Assembly (NCBI GenBank): GCA_008694505.1
Contig: VZDJ01000048.1
Location: 62,001 to 126,000, forward strand
Direction: 5' to 3'
DNA: 64,000 nt
DNA from: Cyanoderma ruficeps
Lineage: Eukaryota; Chordata; Aves; Passeriformes; Timaliidae
The translations under genes and the position numbers were made by a program. Positions 39,201-51,200 of the stretch are shown here, piece by piece. Each line of letters begins with the position of its first letter. Position 1 is the stretch's first letter. The notes beneath the pieces were generated by a model that saw only the letters and a program-made list of their open reading frames with translations, searched no databases and was not told the DNA's origin.

Positions 39201-42200
39201 GTGCAGTGCTTCTGTGTTCTTTCAATTACTTTGACCTGTCATTTTATGCACAATTTGACAAATCGTTGTTACTCAGGTTTCCAGCTTGTATTTACAAGGA
39301 GTCACTGTTGAACTAGATTTTAATGTTAAAAAGCGAGTAGCGTTAGTAACTCCCTCAATATTAGTATATTAAGATAAAATTCACTTGTGGGTTCAAAAAT
39401 AATTTTGTCTGTGACCATATGAAGCTGTATTCAGGTACAAACCTAGTAGTTCTCTCACTGCAGAAGAAAATTTGCAGTGAATATAATATGAGAGCTGCCT
39501 AAGCTTGTTAGTGTTTCCTGGGGGTTTTTGTACAGTTTTAAAAAAGTAATGGATTTTATTGTTTAAGTACATGCTGCTTTGAGAGATGCTGATCCAAGTT
39601 ATGCATGTATCTCAGCCAGCCTTTTTCATGGTTTTCCCCAAAATGGTATCAGTTATGTGGCACATAATCATAATTTTGTGTCTTGTTCTTAACAGATACT
39701 GCTTTCAGATACTTTAACAATATGCAGTATTAATGAAATAATGCATTACATTGCAATCAGATCTGCATGTCTTGGTGTGCAGTATCGACAAAGTGTAAAA
39801 CAGGACCTTATCTAGATTTCGTAGTGCAGAATGGAAGGAGCCTGAATTAACACTATTTTTTCCCCATTTTGGGCATGGGATTCAACTATCAGAAGAATCC
39901 TCAGAAGCACAGTGGAGCTAGGGCTCAAACAAAAATTTTGTGAATATTCATAAGGTACTTTGAATGCATGACCACAGATACATTCAGCTTTCTTTTATCT
40001 GATCACTGCTCTACTGGTTCCCCTAAATCTTCGTGCTATGTGACATACTGTAGAGCTTCATTAATTCATCTAGTTTTTCAAAGTGTGTTGCTTCTGACAT
40101 TTTGCAAAAAGAGAGCTCTGTGAGCGTTTGCCGTTTAAAACTTTTTTTTTAAAATTTGTCTTACTTCTTGTAGCCATAAAAGGTTTTTTCATACAGCACA
40201 CATTGGAAGAAAAATACTTTATTTGGTTGGGGTTTTTTTACGCATATAGGTTTCAATACAAAGAGACTATAGGTAGTGAAGTTTAGGTAGAAGATAATTT
40301 CTTGTTTGAAGACATTTTCCATTCTTGACCCATCTCCGATCTTCCCTTCATCTGACTCGATTGATAATCTTTTTCCGTTACTCTTAGTGTTGTGTCACTC
40401 ACATCCAGGATACTTCATCAATCTTCCTGTGGACTATACAGTGTTTTTCCCTTAAGTAAATGATGTGACATTTTATTTTACTTCTCTCTACATCAACAAT
40501 TATGTTAAATACTGTGAAAAAATGTAAGCATGAAAATAAATACTAAAATCTGAAGATGAATTAGTTTTCCTATTGATCTGTTGGTCTCAGGAAAAAAAAC
40601 TCAAATGCAGTTCTAATTCTGGGATGTAACTGATACAGGCTTTGTCTAAAATGGCCCACAGACCAATTTTATTTGCTTGATTTCTTGTTTTAGACTAGAT
40701 ATTTGGAAGAAAGCTTCTTCAAAAGCATGTCCTTGTCTATTCTGCTTCCCTTACACATCTGTGTCCTGCATTTCATACTGGATTATATATAGGGAGACAT
40801 TTGGGTAACATTTCACCCCTTTTGTGAACTCATGGTTCCTGTGTGAGATCACTGTAGCTGAAGGGCCTTGATTCTCCTGCTGTTGCACCTCTTTTTTGGC
40901 TATGGCTACTGATGGGTTTTGTCATCCTTCTTTTGCTGAGCAGGAGGTCCCATTGCAGTAAAATCATGAGGTTTTGGTTACGTTGCTATTTGTAGGCTTA
41001 ATCTCCTGTTTCTCCCTTTGATGATGTGACTGAGCTTTGAAGGTATTTCTTCCCTGTGATGGAATAACTGAGGGTGTAATCTCTGGTCCTTAAGCAAGAG
41101 GGATATTTATAACCCATGTAGTGTTTTTCTGCACAGGGGACACTGCAGGAAATGAAAGCTGTACATGAAAGGCGTGGCTCTCAGAACCAGAAGCCATCTC
41201 ATACTCCTCTGTAGATAAATTTGCTTTAAAAAAGGTGGCTTAACAAAGTGCATGGCTCAGATCAGAAATACAAGTACATAGCAGCTTAGTGCCACATCAT
41301 GTGGGTCTCATGTCCTAAGATTTCATAGGTTTCTCTGGGATTGCTGGCAAGTAGTGCCTTTCCAGAGGGCAGGAGATATTGGGCTCTTCCCTCCAGATCA
41401 TGTGTGTTTTCCCTGTCAGCCCGGCCACTGGAATGTTTGAGGATGTGGCAGCAGTTCGGCTCTGTAGACAGAGAACAATGTTAAGTGTTGCTACCAGTTT
41501 AATAAAGCATTTCAGGTTCTGGCTGAAAGATAAGGGAGTTACAGGTAATGCAACAATGCTATTACAAATAGTTGTGCTTTATTCTGAAAGTTATATCTAA
41601 GATAAAACTCTTTTGAGCTCTCCTAGTTAAATCAGTAGATTTTTTAAAAACCAACAAACAAACAAAAAAGCCCCAGCAGTTACAGACTAAGATAGTTCTT
41701 GGTTTTCTAGAAGCAAATCATTGAGATTTCCTTTCCAACAATACTTCTGAAGCACAGATAAAATGGCTTCCTGTCCCAGGGTTTCCTGTATCCATGGCAA
41801 CCTGACTTTAGGCACTTCTTTCCTAGTTTCCTGAACAAACTGTTGCAAACCCTGGGGCAAAAATGTGAGTGTTGTAGTACAGATGAGTGTAGTTGGTCAG
41901 CTTATAACACAGTCCAGTGGACTGCAAACAACAAAATAACAGAAATAATGAACTTCAGATTTGGGGTAAGTAAATGCTTCTGTTTATTTTAAATGTAACT
42001 CAGCTTTATAAAAGTAAAATTCAAAATGTAAGCGAGCTGCTGGTAAAAGGTAGCTTGTTTGCAGTTGGCATTTCTACTTGAATGCTTTTGAAACATTTCT
42101 TAGTGATAGTTAATGATAAGAAGCAGTTAATATATAGTATTTTTAATGTAATAGAAGCTGTTATTTTTGCAGCTTAGATTCTTCTATGCTGCAACCAGTT

Positions 42201-45200
42201 AAATATTTTCTGGCTATGTTAGCAGTGTATTTATTTAATTGTCCATTTACTTTGACAAAATTTTTGCAGTGTAGTCCAGTTAGTAAGTTGGAGTTTTAAA
42301 CAGCTTGTTTGGCATGAAAGAATAATATGTAAAAAATAATCTTGAGAGCAATACTAATATTTTTAAGACTGTACACATGAATTCTAATAATTCTTAATAA
42401 TTTATATATATATATATAATGAACATACTTGAATTAATAATATTTATATACTTCTTTTTATCTCTACTAGTGAAGTCAGAGATGAGTAAGAAGGCCAAAA
42501 ACAGGGATATGTGTGTCCTGCAAAGTTCTCCACCCTGCCCAGGAGCATTCCTGTATATATTTAATTGTTTTCTTTTGTTGCTGCTCCAGAAGGAGACTTT
42601 TGGCTGTCCATCTGCTTGTCAGCTCTGCACAGGAAGACAAGTTAACTGTCGTAATGCAGGGCTTTCGAGCATCCCTTGGAACCTTCCAAAAACAGCAATT
42701 CTTGTTTACCTCTGTGGAAATAATATATCACATGTTACTCCAAATAATCTAAGAGGTCTTCAGAAGCTTGCTGCACTCCACATGGATAACTCCAGTATTT
42801 TGTATGTACACCCAAAAGCTTTTGTGGAACTTCCCAAACTGTGCTACTTGCATCTAAATAGCAATAATATTAAACGCCTGGATCCAGGAATTTTTGAAGG
42901 CCTTTCCAGTCTTCATTGCTTATACCTTCAGAATAATCAAATAGCATTTCTTCCCAGGGGATTATTTAGTGATCTTCTTTCTCTTAGATATTTAACTCTT
43001 CAAAGAAATCGTCTCAGTGTCCTTGGAAGTGGGGCTTTCTGGGGAATGATAAGTCTCCAAACACTAAACCTAGCAAATAATAAGATTTCACGGATATCAG
43101 ATTCAGCATTTCATCATCTTGAAAATCTTGCATATTTGTTTCTTGAAGGTAACAACTTAACACTTGTGCCGTCAAATGCTATTGGAAGGCTCAAAAATCT
43201 TGAAAGACTTTCTTTGTCTCACAATCCCATTGGATCAATTCAGCCTTTTGCATTTAAGGGACTTAACAAGCTTAGATATCTGTCTTTGAAAAATGTAAAG
43301 CTAAAATGTGTTGCTGTAAATGGATTTTTTGGATTAAACAACCTTAGCCAGCTAATCTTAAGTTATAATGATTTAGAAAATATAAATTCCAGCACTTTTA
43401 CTCTGTTGAACAATTTAATGTATCTACAGCTAGACAGAAATAAAATAACCAGTATTGACAATGGTACCTTTGAAAAAATGGGACAGTCACTTAAAGTACT
43501 CAATTTGGCATTTAATAATATCACAGAGTTACAACCTGAACTGCTCAAACCCTTAGTATCTTTAACTCATCTGCAGGTACATTCTAATCCTTGGAACTGC
43601 AGCTGCAAAATGCTTGCATTACTTAATTGGCTAGCATCCTTTTCTGTTTCTGCAAAAATCCACTGTCAGGATCCCCAGAGTATGCGTGGTAGACCTTTGC
43701 ATTACATGAGGTGGGCTTGGTTTTCAAACTGCATTGGCCCCAGTGCCAGCCCAGGCTCTGCCCTCAGTCTGGGATCCGTCGGGGTGCAGCAGAGTGCTGC
43801 CACTGTGCTGATGGCCTGGCATAAAGGGAACGGGCACAACACACTGCAACAGTTTGTCACTGCAGACACTAAGGATATTGCTGTCTGGGAAGGAGCTACA
43901 GCTATGTCTTCTACCCCATTGCCTTATGAGGAAAATGCTGTTGAAATGCCATCACAGGCAGCTACAGTGTTACCAACACTACCAGTGCAAATACCTGCAG
44001 AAACTATATCTACTAATAGAAGTGTAGAAGAAGAACAGTTGTTTACAACAGATTCTGCTCCTGTATCATTAAAAACAACCCTGATTTGTACACAACAGGT
44101 TGAAAAGCTGAACCAAGCTTTTGACATTTTACTAGCCTTTTTCATTCTGGCTTGTGCTGTTATCCTGTTCTTAACCTGTAAAATTATTCAGTTTAGGCAG
44201 AAACTAAAGGCGCTGGAAAACTCAGGGGAAAAGAGTATAGAATATTATGGCTTTTATCAGCCTGGCAGATACAACATAACTGACTCAGTGCAGTCTCTAA
44301 CTCGGAAATCAGTGGAACATTCAGAACTGGACCAAATAAGGCTGCTCAAGCGAACAGCATCAGAAAGTCAGGCACAGGTCATCCTGTTTGAACATTCATC
44401 ATTGTAACTTACCTCATTTGCTTTGGTGTTAACTGTGACATGAAAGGTCAGTAAATCAAGAACTTGATTCTGTAAAAATACTCCCACCAATTAAAACCAG
44501 CTGCTTAATAGAACTGTGGAAAATGGCTCAGTTTGGGTTCTGCATCACCATGTGCTTACTGAATGTTTTGAAATTTATCATTTCATTATGTCATTTCAAT
44601 CTAACATGGATAGGTTTATTAACTTCAGTCTCTATTTGTAGTAATCATTCACCTCAACTCAAGTATAAATGCAGTATAAAGTACGCTTCAATTTATTTTG
44701 CAGTACTTCATGATGTAAGTTCCTATAGAAATTCCATAGCTATTGTGAAGCAAGCCAAACATCAGTTCTTAGTAGAATCACGAAGCCAAGAAATCTTGGG
44801 GAATCAGAAAACAGTGTTGCATGTGTTTATTGTAATAGAGTTTCTACTCTTCCTCTATTAAATAAAGCACAGTGAAAAAAGCACATTTACAGCTATCATG
44901 TTCCAACTCTTGAGCAAGAGAAAAATTTCAAACTATGCAAATTCTTTTAATGCCTATAGCATATTGTAATATACAAAGCTGTTTGTTCAGTCTGTACAAA
45001 GAATATATTAAAGTGACTTTTTTATTAGTGTGCATCTGTATCATTTCATTAAATACCCCAAATTGGAGTTAAGAAAAACTAAATTTGTTGAAATTTATGA
45101 AAGTTTAATGACCAAATTTTTTATGTCTAAGGTAACAGAGCTGGTTAATTATTCTCAGTAAAAGATCATCACCTGTGTCATCTATGTAGCAATATTTGAG

Positions 45201-48200
45201 GGACTTTTTAGCCAGATAAGAGGTACAAATTGAAGAAATACACTACAGCATAAATACATAATGCTAAATTAATGTCTGAAAACATTTACATATTTGGTTT
45301 ATATTTGGAGGTGTCAGGTCAAGATACATGTTCTTAGTGAAGGCTTCATCTTCAAAATAGGGATATTTTCCTATATAGTTTGCATTTAACTTTTTATTTC
45401 TATTTCAAATGTTGCTGTTCTGTTGTTGTCAGGTTATGTCTAGTATGCTGTAGCGTTTTCAACCTGAATTTCTGGAATTTTGGTTTTTCTGTTTGTTACT
45501 TCAATAATTCAAACTTTATTCAGGAACTTAAAGTCATAAAACTGTTTTCCAAATAGTCCAGTGTTGTAAAATTTTCAACCAATGGGACTTAGTCTTTTAA
45601 GTACTGTTTGCCTTCTACAGATCTGTGCCCTAGAGATTTCAGCCACTTTGTTTATAAGTTACAGTTTACAGTTAGACCTTTTTCCTCAAGGAAAAGTGGG
45701 GAACAATGCTTTGACAGACTTTCCTCTGTGGTGTTGATTTAAATTGTGTGGAAGTTCTGTTCCAGGCTCCAGCTGAGCCAGAACTGCCCTCAGCATTCTT
45801 GTTCTATCCCCTCCCTGCTGGTGTAACTCCTGTGTGTATCTGACCTCTGCAGGTCGTGGTCATCCTGTTTGTCCATCTGCAGTTCTTTTCCAGAAGAGAA
45901 AAAACTATTATCTGCTACCAGGACATAAATCTTGACTGCACTGAGTGTGTGTGAATGTGCAAGTGTGGTTTGTTTGTTATTTGTTATTAGTGTAATAAAA
46001 TAATACTGCATTTGACTGTAATTTATTGTATCACAGATCAAATACTTCTAGGGAACACACAATTCAGCTTCTTGGACAAAAGCTTGAACTCTGTTTAGTA
46101 TTGCTTGAGTAGAAACTATTTTTTAAAATAATTTTCTAACTTAAGATCAGGTGTTAAATATACTGGGCAAATGCTTTTAAGAAGGGAAGACACAGGCTGT
46201 AATTTATGCACTTTTTTCCAGAGGCTAATTCACTGCAGTCTCTTCTTCTTTAACCTGTTTTTGTTACTTTCTATGTCTCCTACGTAATTCCATGTGATAA
46301 ATATTAATTTTGTTTTCATTTAGTAACAGCTGTGCAATTGGTGATTGCTCTGTAGTAGGTTCAGCAATTTTATGTGCTATATTTCTAAATTCTTAATTTT
46401 ACATGGACACCTTCAGAAATAATGGATTTCAAATGCAGCAGAAACTAGCTAAGTTTTTCTTGCTAGAAATGCTGCTATGCCTTTGTTACAGGGGAATTTT
46501 GGTAGTACATAAGGGTTAAAAACTGAATAAACCTAACTGAATTCTCAAAGAAATCTGGCAGGGAGCAGCTCTGTTATTTTAGGTTCTGATTTCCACAGCT
46601 GCTCTTTACAAAAAAGGCATGAGAGGTTCTCTCTGTATCTTTTTCACTGACAAGCTGCTGTGGGAATTGTTTGCCAGGTATGAGTCTCACCATCTGTAGT
46701 GGTGGAACATGAAAGGAAACCAGTGTCGCAGCTGTTTGTACAGCAGAGTTAGAGCAGTTGAAAGCCATCCTTTGGAGTGGAGACATCCTCTAACATCCAG
46801 CTTGCCAACACAGGGATTAGACTAACAAGGCACTGAGAGATTTATTATGCAGTTGTGAGGGAACTGCCTTTCTTTAGCAGTCAGTATCTTTTGTATTTAA
46901 AATGTTCACACCAGGAAACCAACCCTTTCATGAACACGTGTGGTTCATATGTCTATTAAAATCATTAGGGAATAGATTAGAAGCCTTAGTTGAGTCTGCG
47001 CTCATGAAGCAGAGTGGTACTTCATGAAGATCAGGTTTCTGGTCAGTCATAGGACTCCCCTAGAAAGATGGTCTTAGCTGCTACTTCACTGCTTTAGGAG
47101 CTCCCTACAACTGTGCAGCTCCTCAGGGGGGTGTGTGTGTGTGTGTAAGTAATAATCATTTACATCACTTGCAGAGTAATCTCTGTTTGTCCTGCTCCAC
47201 CTCTTTCCTTGGCTAATGAGACAAGAATAAAGAGTTAATTAAGCTTTCTCAATACGTACACTAGTAAAGATATGAAATCAAACTCTTCTTGGTGTTTATT
47301 GCTTCATCCTGGTGAATGTTGAAAAGCAGAAAATGTTTTATCTTTTAATCTCTGAAAAAGTTTTTCTCATATAGATTCTTTTTTCTCCTTCTCTGAAAGG
47401 TATGCAAAGTAGATATGGGGTCCATTTTATGTAAGCATCACTAAAAAAATGTCAAGACGTCTTTTAACATGATGACAGAACTTTGTCTACAGTAGTTGGC
47501 TTTTATAATTGAAGTAAAAATTGTGAATTTTCACATAAAACCTCAGGATAATAAGTTGTATAGGTGGCTTTGTGCATTAGAAATTATAGACAGAAAAAAA
47601 CCCCAAAACCTCTACCTTTTTATTTTCAGAACAGATGTGGTCTTTTTTGTCCTTTGCAAAGCTTTCATTCTTTTATCTAAAAACTTATGCGAACTTTGAA
47701 ATAGAAGTTTTGAGATTATTTATATGAAAGCTGCCCTGAATGCTAAATTTTGTTTTCTTTATTGGTAGGGTGAGTTTTATTAACAGGCAGCATAAAATAT
47801 CCTTTCTGTAATAAAAAAAAATGTAGTCATTATATCTTTGAAACTGGGTTATGGAGTGTTTTAGGTCCTAGTTGTGTGCCTTTTACTTTTGCTGCATACC
47901 AAAAGAGGTTTTGTCCCAATAATTTAGGAAGACTGGGTAGATATAAAACCAGTTATAGCCTGATGCTTCTGTTTGTTTTATTGCTAATCTGGATTGTATG
48001 CAATTCAAGGGGGGAACTGCTTAAATGGTGCCTTTCTCCAGGTTTAAGGTTTTAATATGAAATATATTAACTGTTCTGTTTTGAAAACTCATCTGAATAC
48101 AGCATTTGTCTTCTTTGAATCCACTCATATGCCTTCTCTAATTATGTCTTGAAATGAGGAGGCTAATTTTAGTATCTTTGAAAAGGTATTGCCTTGAGTG

Positions 48201-51200
48201 GCATGGCTTGCTTTCTCATCTAGGAAAGTAAGACCTGGTGCATTTTATATTGCCATGAACTTTGAGGTTTCTTTTTTAAAGCATGAGTCTGTGGTATATC
48301 TTTATTTTTCACCAGCATGTGTCTTGTGTTCTAGAAATAGTTGCACTGTTTAATGACTCCATACTTGGTAAATTTTAGTGGGTCTTTGGTAGAAAGAACC
48401 TGTATGTCCCATTTAAAAGGAAAAAAAAGGGGGGAGGGGGAAAGAAAAGGTAGTTATATTTACTGAAAGCTGCAGGCAAATTACATTTTGAAAGGTGCTC
48501 TACATTCCTTGTTTTCCTTAAAAAAAACCAAAAACTCTCATGAATCTTCCACTAAAGGAAAGAAGTGAAATACTATTTCTCGTTTATGTCATAAAGTAAG
48601 AATATCTTAATGATTTCTGTATGTGCTTTTGAGGTAACTATCAAGAACAATGTTTTTGCTGCTCTGTGCTGATGGGACCCCAGGTGGAGTGCTGCATCCA
48701 GCTCTGGGGCCCTCAATGTAAGAAGGACCTGATACTTCTGGAGCATGTCCAGGAGCCACAAGGTTGATAAGAGGAGTGGAGCACCTCCACTATGAAGACA
48801 GGCTGAGAAAGTTGTGGGTGTTTAGCCTGGAGAAGAGAATGTTGTGTGGAGACCTGACTTCAACCTTTCAGTACCTGAAGGGGCCTACAGGGAAGCCAGG
48901 GAGGGACTGTTCATCAGGAACTGTACTGATAGGACAGGAGGGAATGGCTTAAAACTGAGAGTAGGTTTTGATTAGATTTTAGGAAGAAATTCTTTACTGT
49001 GAGGCTGGTGAAGCACTGGGTTGTCCAGAGGAGCTGTGGATGTTCCATCCCTGGAAGTGTTAAAGGCCGGGTTGGATGGGACTTTGTGCAGCCTGGTCCA
49101 TTGGAAGGTGACCTGCCTGTGGCAGGAGGGTCAGAACTAGGTGACCTTTGAGGTCCCTTTCAACCCAAACTATTCTGGGATTTGTGCAACTTGTAAGGAA
49201 GGAATAATACAGGTATTGGACAGCATCCTGTATTATTCATTAAATAGCATGTATGAACAGGGCATAGTTTACTTCAAAATGTTGAAGTTTGTTCTCTTGA
49301 ATGCCCCTTGTCTACTATTGACATGAATCTGAGGAAAGCTTGTTGGAAAATACTCACCTTATTCATGTTGGAAAATATTAACTGTGTTAATGGCATTTTC
49401 CTAGGGATGTGTTTCAAAAACGAGGCTGAGACCAAAGAGTATTAATGGAGGTTTGCTAGGCAAGACCTCTGACTTGGTGAAGAAACCTGCTGTGTCTCAG
49501 AAGGCTCATTGTGCAGGTGGCTGAGGCACTGTTCACTTTCTCAGCTGTGCTGTGAGGTCAGTAGGTTGTTTGCTTGCTGTCTGCAGAACCTCACAGAGAT
49601 TCAGTCTCACAACATGCAATGCTTTGCTGTTCTGAATGTGATGGGAAAGCCTTTTGGTAAAGGAATAGGTGTCTTTGAAAATACATAGCTGGCAATCAGG
49701 CAGTAAAAGTTACGTCAGTTTTCATTTTGTGGAATTCAGGAGTTTCAAGTCTGATGATACAAAAAGCACTTCAGATTTTGCCATACAACATGAACTAAAA
49801 AAAGGGAACAAAAACAAATACAAAAAAAGTATTTTCTATGCTTATGTCTTGGTTTAGGAAGACAGGTATCTGCCAGGGAAACTGGCATTCCCCTTAGAAT
49901 AGAGAATGTAAACCCCTCACCACCCCCACCCCACCCCCCCCCCCGCCAAATTATAATTTTGCAATTAAGGGCTCTCAGGCAAAGATTTGGGAATAAGAAA
50001 AACAGTTCTTTACTAGGAATATCAGTAATACAAATGTGGTAGAAAAAAAACAAAACCAAACAAACAAACAACAATTTTGGAAAGCCCTGGCAAAGTCAGA
50101 GCTACAACCTGATGCCCTGTTGGTCAGGGTGTTGGCAGCAGTCCAAAAGTAAGTCCTCCTGGAGTGGCAGATGTGGTTCTGTTGAGGTAGAGATGATCCT
50201 GTAGCCAAAAGGGTCCAGAGGTGGTGAGAAGGGTCCAGTCTTCCTCCGGTAATCGGATGAAGCAAGAGGATGTCTGGTCCCGAGTCCCAGTTTTATTCAG
50301 GTAGGAATAGTTGGCTCCTCCCACTGGGTGGAGCATCTCTCAATAGGATGATGGAATGTGGGTATGTGTTGGGAAAGGGAAACAGCTTGTGGAGAAGAAC
50401 AGCCTGGGGAGTCGTAATGGCCCATCATGGAGAAAGATAATAACAATGCCCTACCTGGTATTAACGTTGGGTCATTATCAAAAGGCACCCGCCCCCTCCC
50501 TCCAGAGTAAACAAGGAACAACCTCCCAACTGTTCTCAGCAGATGAAAATGGAATATACTCTATAACCCAGGACAGCTTAGTATTCTAACTTCATAAGCA
50601 TTTTTTCCAAGGCATCTATTGCTATTTAACTGTTTGTCATATATGTAAAATTTTGTTGTGTGTCTGACAAGAAGTTTTTCAAAAGCAGTTGCTATTGTAT
50701 GAGGAGCTACAGTTCATCCATGTCTTCAGTTTTCATCCCAAATAAGAAAAGGAAATGAAGGAATATTAGGAAATAGATCTGTCTGTGTTAAAACAATGAT
50801 CCGCTACAATCGAAGTACAATACATAAACTTCATGTTTGGTGCCTGTTAATAAATGGAACGTATCTGCCTCTGCCTCTTAGGGAGCAGCACCAGCAGCAT
50901 CTTTTTGGGAGAATTAAGACTGAAATTCCAAACAGAGAGCAGTGCTTCAGTCAGTGGCAGTCCCAGGAAAAGGGTTGTAGTTTACCATCACCAGTTAGGT
51001 CCTTTCTCTTTCTTTGCTGCATGTAGTTAAAGGTATTCCTGAGGTTAACATCTTTTCACTTCCAGTTTGTCTTCACACTTTTGCAGAGCAGGAGTCCAAG
51101 AGTCCAGGTTCCAAATAGCCTGTCTCTGGCATTAGATCCACAGTAGGAGGAAATGGAGCAGAAGCAGCAGTTGGCTGCTCTTCATTAACTAGGAGCTGGT

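Noticed and set aside
42419..42508. Upstream in-frame extension giving LRRC70 30 extra residues from an ATG at 42419
   Set aside because: The Met at 42509 matches human Met1 and leads straight into the signal peptide. A good splice acceptor at 42470 makes the upstream ATG probably intronic.
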